Source: Kerstersia gyiorum (GTDB lineage Bacteria > Pseudomonadota > Gammaproteobacteria > Burkholderiales > Burkholderiaceae_B). Taken from it: a stretch of DNA of 64,000 bases. Each line of letters opens with the position of its first letter. Position 1 is the first letter of the stretch. The stretch covers positions 1-64,000 of the forward strand of contig NZ_SGWZ01000001.1 of the NCBI RefSeq assembly GCF_004216755.1, given 5' to 3'. Made by a program: the position numbers and the translations under genes. The notes beneath the pieces were generated by a model that worked only from the letters and a program-made list of their open reading frames with translations, was not told the origin of the DNA and searched no databases. Below, piece after piece: positions 43,747-52,842 of the stretch.

Positions 43747-45159
43747 ATGACCGGCAGGTCTCCCGACACGCAAAACAGGCTACGGACTCTCCGTTCTTCC
43801 GGATCGAGCCAGCCACGCAACAACTTCTCCAGCCGCTTCCGCCGTGTCGCCCTCTTGGGCGCGTTCGCCATGTTCGGCGCGGCCGCAGCCATCGGCATGG
43901 TCCAACCCAGCAAGGATAACAGCGTTCAGGTGCAGCAGCGCATGCTGCGCGAAACCCTGCCGCTGACCCTGGATGCTTCGGCCGCCGAAGCCGCCGAAGC
44001 CGATTTCGTCCATGAAACCCGCATCCGCAGCGGCGATACGCTGGCGCAAGTGCTCAAGCGGCTCAATATCGACGAACCCGGCCTGCTGGCTTTCCTGACG
44101 CACAACCCGGACGCGCGCAGCATCTACCGCCTGTATCCCGGCCGTTCGTTGCAAGCCTCGCTGGACGAGAACGGCCAGTTGAACTGGCTGCGCTACATCC
44201 ACACACCACAAACCACGGAAAACAACCAGCCGGTCACCGCTCTGCTGGAAGTCCGCCGCGCCGATGACGGCTTCAGCGCGGAAGAACTGAAAGTCACGCC
44301 CGAGCGCCAGGTACGCGTCGGCATGGGCGAAATCCGCAGTTCGCTGTTCGGCGCCACCGACCGCGCCGGTATCCCTGACGGTGTCACCCAGCAAATCGCC
44401 GAGATCCTAGGCAGCCGCATCGACTTCCTCAAGGACATCCGTCAGGGCGACCAATTCCGTGTCGTCTACGAAGCCCGCATGTTCGAAGGCAGGCCAGTCG
44501 GCTCCGGCCGTGTGCTGGCGGTCGAGTTCTCCAACCGCGGCAAGCAACACAGCGCTGCCTGGTATTCGCCCAATGACGACGAACGCGGCAACTATTACGA
44601 CTTCGAAGGCAACAGCCTGCGTGGCGCCTTCCTGCGCACCTCGCTGAAATTCAGCCGCATCAGCTCCACCTTCGGCATGCGCCAGCACCCCATCCTGAAC
44701 AAATGGGTAGGCCACAAAGGCGTGGATTACGCTGCCCCCAGCGGTACCCCCATCCACGCAACCGGCGATGGCACCATCAGCTTCGCTGGCTGGCAGAATG
44801 GTTATGGCAATGTCATCATCATCGAACACGCTGGCGGCTACTCGACGGTATATGCCCACCAAAGCCGCCTCGCCGCAGGCATGGCCAAGGGGCGTCGCGT
44901 CAGCCAGGGCGAGATGATCGGCTATGTCGGCTCCACCGGCTGGGCAACCGGCCCGCACCTGCACTATGAATTCCGCGTCAAGGGCGTTCCCGTCGACCCA
45001 CTGTCGGCGTCGCTGCCTGTCACACAGAAACTGACTGCTGCAGAGATCCAGGCCTTTGCCCGCGCCACCGCACCTTACCAGGACCAGATCCGGATGCTGG
45101 CCCAGTTCCAGCAGAACATGCAGGAACTGCCCGGCACCCAGGTCGCTTCCGCCAACTGA
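43747..45159 (+). CDS. M23 family metallopeptidase (MepM-like)
   Basis: Cell-wall endopeptidase of 470 residues. One hydrophobic segment near the N-terminus (ALLGAFAMFGAAAAIGMV) is a membrane anchor or signal. Then come a LysM/OapA-like region (IRSGDTLAQVLKRLNIDEPG) and the LytM zinc domain with STFGMRQHPILNKWVGHKGVDYAAP and GPHLHYEFR (metal ligands). It probably cuts peptidoglycan crosslinks during growth. It is three bases from anmK, which recycles the wall sugar anhydroMurNAc, so both serve wall turnover. Confidence 0.92.
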   Translation: MTGRSPDTQNRLRTLRSSGSSQPRNNFSSRFRRVALLGAFAMFGAAAAIGMVQPSKDNSVQVQQRMLRETLPLTLDASAAEAAEADFVHETRIRSGDTLAQVLKRLNIDEPGLLAFLTHNPDARSIYRLYPGRSLQASLDENGQLNWLRYIHTPQTTENNQPVTALLEVRRADDGFSAEELKVTPERQVRVGMGEIRSSLFGATDRAGIPDGVTQQIAEILGSRIDFLKDIRQGDQFRVVYEARMFEGRPVGSGRVLAVEFSNRGKQHSAAWYSPNDDERGNYYDFEGNSLRGAFLRTSLKFSRISSTFGMRQHPILNKWVGHKGVDYAAPSGTPIHATGDGTISFAGWQNGYGNVIIIEHAGGYSTVYAHQSRLAAGMAKGRRVSQGEMIGYVGSTGWATGPHLHYEFRVKGVPVDPLSASLPVTQKLTAAEIQAFARATAPYQDQIRMLAQFQQNMQELPGTQVASAN

Positions 45160-45162
45160 TTC

Positions 45163-46293
45163 ATGACCTTTCCCACACCCGACGCCCGCGCCCGCCGCGG
45201 GCGTTATTACATCGGCATCATGTCCGGCACCAGCCTGGATGGCGTGGACGTCGTCCAGGTCGAAATCGACGACGCCCGGCAGTTGCGCCTGATCGCCCAC
45301 GCCCACCAGGCCTACCCGGCCGCCTTGCGCGACGAACTGCTGGCGCTCAACCAGCCTGGCGAGAATGAAATCCACCGCGCCGAAACAGCTGCGCTGCAAA
45401 TTGCGCAATCCTATGCCCAGGCGGTCGCCGCCGTGCTTTACCTGAGTGAATCGGACGCCAGCGACATTGCTGCCATCGGCGCCCATGGCCAGACGGTACG
45501 GCACCGCCCCGATATCGGCTACACCGTGCAACTGAACGCCCCGGCCCTGCTGGCCGAACTGACCGGCATTCCTGTCGTGGCAGACTTCCGCCGCCGCGAT
45601 ATTGCCGCAGGCGGCCAGGGCGCGCCGCTGGTGCCGGCATTCCATGCCGCGCTGTTCCAGGCCGACCACCCCCGTGCGCTGCTCAATCTTGGCGGCATCG
45701 GCAACCTGACCCTGCTGCGGCCCGGCGCCGACCCGGTCGGCTTCGACACCGGCCCGGGCAACATGCTGCTGGACCTCTGGTGCCAGCGGCACACCGGCCA
45801 GCCCTATGACGCTGGTGGCGCCTGGGCCGCCAGCGGCCAGTGCCAGGATGCATGGCTGGCCTACCTGCTGGAGAGCGAACCCTGGCTGCGCCTGCCACCA
45901 CCGAAATCCACCGGACGCGACCTCTTCAGCGCCAGCTGGCTGGACAGCCGCCTGGCCGCCGCAGGCAACGCCAGTGCCGCCGACATACAGGCCACGCTGA
46001 CACAACTGACCATTTCGACCGTGCTCGAGGCACTGGCCCGGCACGCCCCCGACACCGAAGAACTGATCGTCTGCGGCGGCGGCGCGCGCAACCTGCATCT
46101 GCTGAGTAGCCTGACCCGGCAGGCACCCTGCTCTGTCAGCGCCAGCGACGCCTACGGCGTCGACCCCCAGCACATGGAAGCCATGGCATTCGCCTGGCTG
46201 GCCTGGGCGCACCATCACGGCATTGCCGCCGGCCTGCCCTCCGTGACCGGAGCCCGCCATCGCAGCATCCTGGGCGCCTGGCACCCAGCCTGA
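45163..46293 (+). CDS. anmK: Anhydro-N-acetylmuramic acid kinase
   Basis: Converts recycled 1,6-anhydroMurNAc to MurNAc-6-phosphate with ATP. The 376-residue protein has the family start GIMSGTSLDGVDVVQVEI, the AHGQTVRHRP site, NLGGIGNLTLL, DTGPGNMLLDLW and a C-terminal GGGARNLHLL. It forms a tight pair with the peptidase upstream. Confidence 0.97.
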   Translation: MTFPTPDARARRGRYYIGIMSGTSLDGVDVVQVEIDDARQLRLIAHAHQAYPAALRDELLALNQPGENEIHRAETAALQIAQSYAQAVAAVLYLSESDASDIAAIGAHGQTVRHRPDIGYTVQLNAPALLAELTGIPVVADFRRRDIAAGGQGAPLVPAFHAALFQADHPRALLNLGGIGNLTLLRPGADPVGFDTGPGNMLLDLWCQRHTGQPYDAGGAWAASGQCQDAWLAYLLESEPWLRLPPPKSTGRDLFSASWLDSRLAAAGNASAADIQATLTQLTISTVLEALARHAPDTEELIVCGGGARNLHLLSSLTRQAPCSVSASDAYGVDPQHMEAMAFAWLAWAHHHGIAAGLPSVTGARHRSILGAWHPA

Positions 46294-46420
46294 GCCAGCC
46301 ACAACGGCAGGAAAACCCGCATCGTCATGGCGGTGCGGGCCTCAGCCCGCGCTTGCAAGGCATGCCCCCAATGCCCCGGCCGCAACGCCTGCCGGCCTCC
46401 CTCATGACCTCACCATGCAA

Positions 46421-46480
46421 AAAGCCCTGCCACCCTGACTTGCCACCACAGGGTGGGAGAGTCAGAGTATGCAGGGCTTT
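46421..46480. terminator. Two-level hairpin between anmK and erpA
   Basis: AAAGCCCTGC at 46421-46430 pairs with GCAGGGCTTT at 46471-46480, and inside it CCACCCTG at 46430-46437 pairs with CAGGGTGG at 46448-46455. It lies between convergent genes and can act on both. The rest of 46294-46613 (320 bp) shows no gene. Confidence 0.75.
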
Positions 46481-46613
46481 ACACCGTTGCATCCCTCGGG
46501 ACGCCGGGTGAAAACTGATTTGTACCGAGTTCGCCCGAGTCAGGGCACTGCGACGGAAGACAGCGGCAAACCAGGGCCTCCCGGCAGACAAGCCGCCGGG
46601 CCCGGGCCCTTCA

Positions 46614-46982
46614 TTACACCGAGAACGACGAACCGCAACCGCAGGTCGTGGTGGCGTTCGGATTGCGGATCACGAACTGCGCGCCTTCGATGTCTTCCTT
46701 GTAGTCGATTTCGGCACCGACCAGATACTGGAAGCTCATGGGGTCGACCAGCAGCTGCACACCGGCCTTTTCCAGGATGGTGTCGTCTTCGGCCACGTCT
46801 TCGTCGAACGTGAAGCCATACTGGAAACCCGAGCACCCGCCACCTTGCACGAACACGCGCAATTTCAGGTTGGCGTTGCCTTCGTCGATGAGGAGATCGC
46901 GCACTTTTTCAGCGGCGGCATCGGTAAAGATAATGGAAGCAGGCGGTGCCTGCAGATCGGTGACTTCGGTCACTGCGCTCAT
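46614..46982 (-). CDS. erpA: Iron-sulfur cluster insertion protein ErpA
   Basis: A-type carrier of 122 residues that delivers Fe-S clusters to enzymes. The three cluster cysteines are seen in GGGCSGFQYGF and the C-terminal CGCGSSFSV. The ATG at 46982 (MSAVTEVTDLQAPP) is used; the open frame continues upstream without conserved sequence. It follows the DUF6776 gene by 155 bp. Confidence 0.96.
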   Translation of the reverse strand: MSAVTEVTDLQAPPASIIFTDAAAEKVRDLLIDEGNANLKLRVFVQGGGCSGFQYGFTFDEDVAEDDTILEKAGVQLLVDPMSFQYLVGAEIDYKEDIEGAQFVIRNPNATTTCGCGSSFSV

Positions 46983-47137
46983 TTGCTGACTCCTGGCGGC
47001 CTGCTGGGGCCGCGAGATGGCCGGCACAGAAACACCGGCGGACGCTTTACTATAACGCAGCGCTACGGGGCTAGCCAGAAATACACCCATAGATGGCATT
47101 GCTATTGCCCGCGCTGCAACACTCTGCGGCCGGCCCA

Positions 47138-47911
47138 TCAAGGCGCCGCAACCGCCTCCAGCTCCACGCGATAGGCCGTCTTGACCGCACCGCCTTCCAA
47201 TACCTGCACCGTTACGGATTCAGGCACGAAACCGGCAGGAATCCACAGCACGCCCTTGGCGCTCAGGTACTGGTCGAAACTCAACTCATGCTCTGCTGCA
47301 TCATCCGGCGCATCCGGGACCGGCTGGCCGCCTGGCTCTGCCTGCATGGGCCGCAGCTCTCGGGTGGCCGCCTTGCCGTTATCCAGTCCCGTCGCCATAA
47401 ACCGCAGGTTGCCCTGGAACGGCGCATCGAACTTGCCATTGCGCATCAACAGCACGCGATACTGCAAGGCACTGCCAAAACGTTCGAAGCTGGCGGAACG
47501 GATATCCACCGACCCACCCGGCCCCGACGGCAGCAGCTGCTCGAAAAACGCCAGGCGATCCCGCTCGGCGCCCAAATCCCGTTGCAAGCCGGTCAGCTGC
47601 TCTTCCAAACGCTGGCGGGCCGCCCGCTCCACGGCCAGCTCGCCGTCACGTGTCGCCAATTGCGAACGCAACAAGGCCAGCTCTTCCATGTTACGGACCA
47701 GCACTTCGTCCGGTTCAAGCAAGGCACCCGCACCCTGTACCGGCGACTGGGGACGAGCCTGCGCCCAGAACCAGCCGCCAGCCACGCCCGTCACCAGCCC
47801 CAGCACCAGCGCCAGGACAATTGCCAACGCCGGTGCACGGCGCGCGCGCGCCCGGTGGCGAGCCGCATGCGGCGCGTGGGCCTTGCCCGGTTTTCGCTTA
47901 CTGGTTGGCAC
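47138..47911 (-). CDS. DUF6776-like single-pass membrane protein
   Basis: 257 residues: a very basic N-terminus (KRKPGKAHAPHAARHRARAR), one membrane helix (APALAIVLALVLGLVTGVAG), a coiled-coil of about 60 residues (ELALLRSQLATRDGELAVER), and a C-terminal beta domain (SALQYRVLLMRNGKFDAPFQ, KGVLWIPAGFVPESVTVQVL). This matches a family found beside argC/erpA in Burkholderiales, function unknown. The start lies 9 bp after argC, so they are co-transcribed. Confidence 0.75.
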   Translation of the reverse strand: MPTSKRKPGKAHAPHAARHRARARRAPALAIVLALVLGLVTGVAGGWFWAQARPQSPVQGAGALLEPDEVLVRNMEELALLRSQLATRDGELAVERAARQRLEEQLTGLQRDLGAERDRLAFFEQLLPSGPGGSVDIRSASFERFGSALQYRVLLMRNGKFDAPFQGNLRFMATGLDNGKAATRELRPMQAEPGGQPVPDAPDDAAEHELSFDQYLSAKGVLWIPAGFVPESVTVQVLEGGAVKTAYRVELEAVAAP

Positions 47912-47920
47912 GATAGGCCA

Positions 47921-48985
47921 TCAAGGCAGGATCGCCACGTGTTCCAGTCCTGCCGTTTCCGGAAAACCGAACATCAGATTCATATTCTGCACTGCCTGGC
48001 CGGAAGCGCCCTTCACCAGGTTATCCTGCACGACCAGAATAATGAGCTGGTCGCCATTACCCGGACGCTGCACGGCAATACGCAACTTGTTCGACGCCCT
48101 GACAGTACGGGTTTCCGGCAGCTGGCCGGCAGGCAGGACGTCCACGAACGGTTCGCCCGCATAGCGTTCCTCGAACAGCTTCTGGAAATCGACCTCGCGT
48201 GCGCCCGGCAGGATGCGTGCGTAGATGGTCGAGAACATACCGCGGATCATGGGCACCAGATGCGGCACGAACGTCAACTTGATCAGGCTGCCATGCAGGC
48301 GCGACAGTTGCGCTTCGATTTCCGGCTGGTGGCGATGCCCCGCCACGCCATAAGCCTTGAAGTTATCGCTGGCCTCGGAAAACAGCAGCGGAATCTCGCC
48401 CTTGCGGCCTGCGCCGGTCACGCCGGACTTGCAGTCGGCGATCAGGCTGTTGGTGTCGATCAGGCTCAGGCCGCCTTCCAGCAACGGTGCCAAACCCAGG
48501 ATGACGGTCGTGGGATAACAGCCGGGATTGCCGATCACCCGCGCCTCGCGGATGCCTTCGCGGTCCAGCTCGACCAGTCCATAGCGCGCCTCCGCCAGGA
48601 CATCCAGGCAGGAATGCGACATCTTGTACCATTTCTCGAACATGGAAGGATTCTTCAGGCGGAAGTCCGCCGCCAGGTCGATGATGCGTACCCCGGCGTC
48701 CAGCAGCTCGCGTGCCTGGTTCATGGCCACGCCGTGCGGGGTTGCGAAAAACACCACGTCACACTTGTTCAGCTCGGCCTTGTCCGGCGAACTGAAAGCG
48801 ATATCGACATGACCGCGCAGATTGGGATACATATCCGCCACCGGCAGGCCGTCTTCCTTGCGAGAGGTAATGGCCTTGAGTTCCACATGCGGATGGCGCG
48901 ACAGCAGACGCAGCAATTCCACGCCGGTGTAGCCAGTACCGCCAACAATACCGACCTTGATGCGTGCAGGTGCGGTTTGAGCCAT
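47921..48985 (-). CDS. argC: N-acetyl-gamma-glutamyl-phosphate reductase
   Basis: Third step of arginine synthesis, NADPH-dependent. The 354-residue protein has the nucleotide loop GIVGGTGYTGVELLRLLSRHP, the active-site cysteine in GNPGCYPTTV and a catalytic histidine in GVAGHRHQPEIE. The ATG at 48985 has AGAGGA upstream. Its 5' region contains the unusual octanucleotide array at 49163-49274. Confidence 0.97.
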   Translation of the reverse strand: MAQTAPARIKVGIVGGTGYTGVELLRLLSRHPHVELKAITSRKEDGLPVADMYPNLRGHVDIAFSSPDKAELNKCDVVFFATPHGVAMNQARELLDAGVRIIDLAADFRLKNPSMFEKWYKMSHSCLDVLAEARYGLVELDREGIREARVIGNPGCYPTTVILGLAPLLEGGLSLIDTNSLIADCKSGVTGAGRKGEIPLLFSEASDNFKAYGVAGHRHQPEIEAQLSRLHGSLIKLTFVPHLVPMIRGMFSTIYARILPGAREVDFQKLFEERYAGEPFVDVLPAGQLPETRTVRASNKLRIAVQRPGNGDQLIILVVQDNLVKGASGQAVQNMNLMFGFPETAGLEHVAILP

Positions 48986-49162
48986 GTCGAAATCCTCTCG
49001 TAATACGGGTTCTTCTGAAACCATTGATTCTATCGCTTCTGGATGAGACCCCCGGTACTTTTTCCAAGTTCCCCGGTTTCTCCCCATTGCGCGTGCCCCG
49101 CCCCCATCATCGTCCGGCCCAGCCGCCCCGCAGCCAGGTCAAAGCGGTCAAGCCGTACCGAA

Positions 49163-49274
49163 GGACTGAGGTACTGAGGGGCTGAGGTACTGAGGTACTG
49201 AGGTACTGAGGTACTGAGGTACTGAGGTACTGAGGTACTGAGGTACTGAGGTACTGAGGTACTGAGGTACTGAG
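49163..49274. repeat. Octanucleotide tandem repeat (GTACTGAG) upstream of argC
   Basis: Eleven perfect GTACTGAG units fill 49187-49274. A further perfect unit (49171-49178), a variant GGGCTGAG (49179-49186) and a partial unit (49163-49170) precede them. The array is 178-289 bp before the argC start, read on the minus strand as CTCAGTAC. Arrays with units not divisible by three are prone to slipped-strand length change. On the minus strand an ATG at 49286 opens a 59-codon frame through the array, with weak support as a gene. Confidence 0.95.
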
Positions 49275-49340
49275 GTAAAGATACATCAGCCTTACTTTTT
49301 TAAAACCCCGGCCATCGCCAGCCGCTGCACGCAACGATTG

Positions 49341-49574
49341 CAAGCGCCCAGGCTGGCCGTCCGGGCTGGCGCAGTGGAGCGTGCCGGTGTTCGGGGCGGG
49401 AACGGGGAACCGAGGGCACACATGTCTGAGCGGCATGCTTGCGGACAGTCCGGTGGACTGTCCGCGCCGCGAGTTGTGTGCCCGCCCCGTTCCCGCCCTG
49501 AACGCCGGGCAGTTCCGGCGCAGCCGGAACCACGCGATCTGCGCGGGCCCGGGCGGCTGGCCTGGGCGCGGCTT
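49341..49574. repeat. Fold-back element of about 235 bp with nested perfect stems
   Basis: A long imperfect inverted repeat. Centre: GCGGACAGTCC (49441-49451) pairs with GGACTGTCCGC (49455-49465) with a 3-base loop. Middle: GGGCACACA (49414-49422) with TGTGTGCCC (49475-49483), and GGGCGGGAACGGGG (49394-49407) with CCCCGTTCCCGCCC (49485-49498). Outer: the GCGCCCAGGC region (49344-49353) with the complementary GCCTGGGCGC region (49560-49569), continuing inward through CCGGGC and GCGCAG pairs. No gene is supported here. It could be a MITE-like or other intergenic repeat, or encode a structured RNA. Confidence 0.85.
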
Positions 49575-49633
49575 AGCAAGACGCCCTCTGCCCCTCTGCC
49601 CAACCCCAAACCCAAACCCAACCGCCAAAGCAT

Positions 49634-49672
49634 AAAAAAACCCCCGGCTGCCAAAACAGCCAGGGGTTTTTT
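49634..49672 (-). terminator. Terminator after rpsI
   Basis: CCCC and GGCTG pair with CAGCC and GGGG, flanked by seven As on one side and six Ts on the other. Read on the minus strand it follows rpsI by about 45 bp and ends in a T-run. Confidence 0.85.
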
Positions 49673-49716
49673 CGCCTGCCCATAGCGCTCCGAAAAGCGG
49701 CAAGGACAAAAACGCA

Positions 49717-50109
49717 TCAGCGCTTGCTGAATTGCTTGCGGCGACGGGCCTTGTGGAAGCCGGTCTTCTTACGCTCGACTTCACGCGCATCGCGGGTCAC
49801 CAGGCCAGCCTGGGACAGTGCGGGCTTCAGCGTTGCATCGTAGTCGATCAGTGCGCGGGTAATACCGTGACGCACTGCACCGGCTTGGCCGCTTTCGCCG
49901 CCGCCATGCACGTTGATGTGGAAATCGAACGACTCCAGATGGCCGGTCAGCACCAGAGGCTGACGCACAACCATGCGGCCGGTTTCACGAGCGAAGTATT
50001 CGTCAACAGCCTTGCCGTTGACCACGATCTTGCCCGAGCCCTTCTTGAGAAACACGCGAGCCACCGAAGTCTTGCGGCGGCCGGTGCCGTAGTTCCAGTT
50101 ACCGATCAT
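49717..50109 (-). CDS. rpsI: 30S ribosomal protein S9
   Basis: 130 residues, starting MIGNWNYGTGRRKTSVARVFLKKG (first 20 residues diagnostic) and ending in the basic tail RKKTGFHKARRRKQFSKR-like sequence that reaches the P-site. It lies 9 bp after rplM, the usual L13-S9 operon. Confidence 0.99.
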   Translation of the reverse strand: MIGNWNYGTGRRKTSVARVFLKKGSGKIVVNGKAVDEYFARETGRMVVRQPLVLTGHLESFDFHINVHGGGESGQAGAVRHGITRALIDYDATLKPALSQAGLVTRDAREVERKKTGFHKARRRKQFSKR

Positions 50110-50118
50110 GGCCTTTCC

Positions 50119-50547
50119 TTAGATTTCCAGCGGCTGCGGCTGTTGCGCGGCGTGCGGGTGCTCGGCACCGGCGTACACCTTCATTTTCTTGATCATGGCG
50201 TAGCCCAGAGGACCCTTGGGCAGCATGCCCTTGACGGCCTTCTCGAGCGCACGGCCCGGGAAACGCTGCTGCATCTTCTCGAAATTGGTTTCGGTGATGC
50301 CGCCGGGATAGCCCGAGTGACGGTAGTAGCGCTTGTCCAGCGCCTTGTTGCCGGTCACGACGATATCTGCCGCGTTAACGATGACGATGTAATCGCCGGT
50401 GTCAACGTGAGGCGTGAATTCCGGTTTGTGCTTGCCACGGAGGCGGCGTGCGACTTCGCTGGCCACACGACCCAGGACCTTGCCCTTGGCATCAATCACG
50501 AACCAGTCACGCTTGACTTCATGCGGCTTTGCCACAAAGGTCTTCAT
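50119..50547 (-). CDS. rplM: 50S ribosomal protein L13
   Basis: 142 residues with KTFVAKPHEVKRDWFVIDA, LGRVASEVARRLRGKHKPEF and KGMLPKGPLGYAM motifs. First gene of the rplM-rpsI pair. The 233-bp leader up to pmbA has no gene and should contain the promoter; in E. coli L13 regulates its own mRNA, but that cannot be verified here. Confidence 0.99.
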   Translation of the reverse strand: MKTFVAKPHEVKRDWFVIDAKGKVLGRVASEVARRLRGKHKPEFTPHVDTGDYIVIVNAADIVVTGNKALDKRYYRHSGYPGGITETNFEKMQQRFPGRALEKAVKGMLPKGPLGYAMIKKMKVYAGAEHPHAAQQPQPLEI

Positions 50548-50780
50548 GATCTGTTCCTAAAATCAAATGAAATCCGGTCAGGCTGGGCCACCATTGGCAC
50601 ATACCCCGCGCGCCGTTCAGGACACGCCCGGAAAAGTTCAAAATCACGCTACGCCCCCGACCCCGAACGCAAAGCTCAGGAATACCGGCTTGTGCAGCGT
50701 GCTCTCGCCAAAGCGTTGTCAACCGCCCGTGCGAATTCCCTGCCAATGAAGGCAGAAACCCGCGAGTTTAGCATGAAAAA

Positions 50781-52148
50781 TCAGGAACCTGCCACTGCCA
50801 TGCGGTCGATCAGAATCGAACCACTGGTTTTCGCGCCACGCGTGATGGCATCCGCACCCACGGCAACGATGCCCTTGAACATCTCCAGCAGGTTTCCGGC
50901 AATGGTGATTTCTTCTACGGCGTGAACAATCTCGCCGTTCTCGACCCAATAACCGAAAGCGCCACGGGAATAATCGCCGGTCACATAATTCACGCCCTGG
51001 CCGATCAACTCCGTCACCAGCAGGCCGGTGCCCATCTTCTTGAGCATGGCACGGAAATCATCCGTTTTACGGGTGCGCGAGGAACGCAGCACCAGATTGT
51101 GCGAGCCGCCCGCGTTGCCTGTAGGCGCCAGCCCCAGCTTGCGCGCCGTATAGGTGGACAGGAAATACCCCTGCAACACACCGCTTTCCACGACCCGGCG
51201 GGCACGCGTGCGCACGCCCTCGTCATCAAAGGCCGCACTGCCTGCCTGGCCGGGCAGGAACGGATCTTCGTCGATACGGATATGGCGCGGGAACAATTGC
51301 TTGCCCATGCCATCAAGCAAAAACGAAGCCTTGCGGTACAAGGCGCCGCCACTGGCCGCGCGCACCATGGCGCCCATCAGGCCCAGCGCCAGCGGCGCCT
51401 CGAACAACACAGGATAGTTCCCGGTGGGAATGCGGCGCGCCGACAGGCGCGACAATGCCCGACGGGCCGCATACCTGCCCAGCGCCTCGGGGTCGGCCAG
51501 ATCCGCCGGGTTCAGCACCGCGCTGTACCAGTAATCCCGCTGCATGCTGTTGCCGCGCCCGGCGATGGGCGCCACGGACAGGCTATGGCGCGAATAGGGA
51601 TAACCCCCCATGAAGCCGCGCGTATTGCCGAGCACGAAATGCCCTTCGCTGGCATTGATCTGCGAGCCGTCGCTATTGGTGATCATCTTGCTGACCGACC
51701 GCGCCGCCTGTTCGGCCTGCAAAGCCAGTCGGGCCGCCTCGTCGGCGTCCAGCGCCCAGGGATAATGCAGCTTCAGATCCGGGAAATCCGTCGCCAGGTC
51801 TGCGGCCTCCGGCAAACCGGCGGCATCGTCCTCGCCGGTATAGCGGGCAATATGCCAGGCCGCCTCGACCGCGGCGCGTATCGCCTGCGGCGAAAAATCC
51901 GAGGTACTGGCCGATCCGCGCCGTTGCCCGGCATAGACCGTCACGCCCAGGGAGCGGTCACGCGTCTGCTCCACGGTTTCGACGTCGCGGCGCCGCACGG
52001 ACACGCTCAAGCCCTGGCTTTCGGAGACTTCGGCCGCCGCATCGCTGGCGCCCAGGCTGCGTGCGTGGCTCAGGGCCAACTCGACCAGTTCGCGAAACAA
52101 TGCCTGATTCGCGGCAATCGGTAAAAAATTCGAAGAAGAATCTGCCAT
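50781..52148 (-). CDS. pmbA: TldE/PmbA-type metalloprotease subunit
   Basis: 455-residue TldE homologue. TldD/TldE complexes degrade unfolded peptides and mature peptide antibiotics; TldE is the non-catalytic partner. Family features: SESQGLSVSVRRRDVETVEQTRDRSLGVTVY, GLMGAMVRAASGGALYRKASFL, FDDEGVRTRARRVVESGVLQGYFLSTYTARKLG and TGDYSRGAFGYWVENGEIVHAVEEITIAGNL. The ATG at 52148 gives the normal length. tldD is not in this window. Divergent from darP. Confidence 0.94.
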   Translation of the reverse strand: MADSSSNFLPIAANQALFRELVELALSHARSLGASDAAAEVSESQGLSVSVRRRDVETVEQTRDRSLGVTVYAGQRRGSASTSDFSPQAIRAAVEAAWHIARYTGEDDAAGLPEAADLATDFPDLKLHYPWALDADEAARLALQAEQAARSVSKMITNSDGSQINASEGHFVLGNTRGFMGGYPYSRHSLSVAPIAGRGNSMQRDYWYSAVLNPADLADPEALGRYAARRALSRLSARRIPTGNYPVLFEAPLALGLMGAMVRAASGGALYRKASFLLDGMGKQLFPRHIRIDEDPFLPGQAGSAAFDDEGVRTRARRVVESGVLQGYFLSTYTARKLGLAPTGNAGGSHNLVLRSSRTRKTDDFRAMLKKMGTGLLVTELIGQGVNYVTGDYSRGAFGYWVENGEIVHAVEEITIAGNLLEMFKGIVAVGADAITRGAKTSGSILIDRMAVAGS

Positions 52149-52257
52149 GACTTTCCCATACGCTGAGGCGGGTATCATAGCCAAGTCGCCGCCTGCATGA
52201 CGAAGTTTCGTCGGCCTGCCGCCATTCTTTTTCATTTGCCTCATTCAGGATTTCCCC

Positions 52258-52842
52258 ATGTGCCCGCCCGCCCACAACACGACAGACGAGTTCGACGAGG
52301 AGGATCTGTCCCCCAGCAAATCCCAGGTCAAACGTGAAATGCACGCTTTGCTAGACCTGGGCAAAACGCTGATCGAACTGCCTGTTGACCGTTTGAAACA
52401 ACTGCCGCTGTCCGAATCGCTGTATGAAGCGATCCGGGCCGCTCAGCGCATCAACAGCCATGGTGCGCGCCGGCGCCAGACCCATTACGTCGGCAAGCTG
52501 ATGCGCGACGCACCCGCTGATGCCATCCGCACCCAGCTCGACATCTGGGCCAACGGTTCGCGCAAGCAGACCGCCGGGCTGCACCGCATCGAACGCCTGC
52601 GCGACCGCCTGATGCTGGATGACCAGCCGCTGACGGACCTGCTGGCCCGCCACCCAGGCGTGGACGTCCAGGCGCTGCGCGCCCAGCTGCGCGCCGCCCG
52701 CAAAGAGGCCGCCGCCAACGCTGCGCTGCCCGAAGGCCGCGAACCGCAACGCAAACACTACCGGGCGCTGTTCCAGGCGCTCAAGACACTGCTCGACGCC
52801 GAGCAGCCTGCCGCATCTTCCGAACCCGATACAGAATCATGA
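52258..52842 (+). CDS. darP: Ribosome maturation protein DarP (YjgA, DUF615)
   Basis: 194 residues, acidic N-terminus then a helical DUF615 domain: SKSQVKREMHALLDLGKTLIELP, RQTHYVGKLMR and QRKHYRALFQALKTLLD. DarP binds late 50S precursors near the peptidyl-transferase centre. Its stop overlaps the next start (ATGA, 52839-52842). Confidence 0.93.
   Translation: MCPPAHNTTDEFDEEDLSPSKSQVKREMHALLDLGKTLIELPVDRLKQLPLSESLYEAIRAAQRINSHGARRRQTHYVGKLMRDAPADAIRTQLDIWANGSRKQTAGLHRIERLRDRLMLDDQPLTDLLARHPGVDVQALRAQLRAARKEAAANAALPEGREPQRKHYRALFQALKTLLDAEQPAASSEPDTES

Noticed and set aside
49107..49790. Minus-strand frame of 227 codons through the octanucleotide array
   Set aside because: It overlaps rpsI and its terminator, runs through the fold-back element, and the repeated peptide simply mirrors the DNA repeats; only a short leader frame from 49286 remains thinkable.
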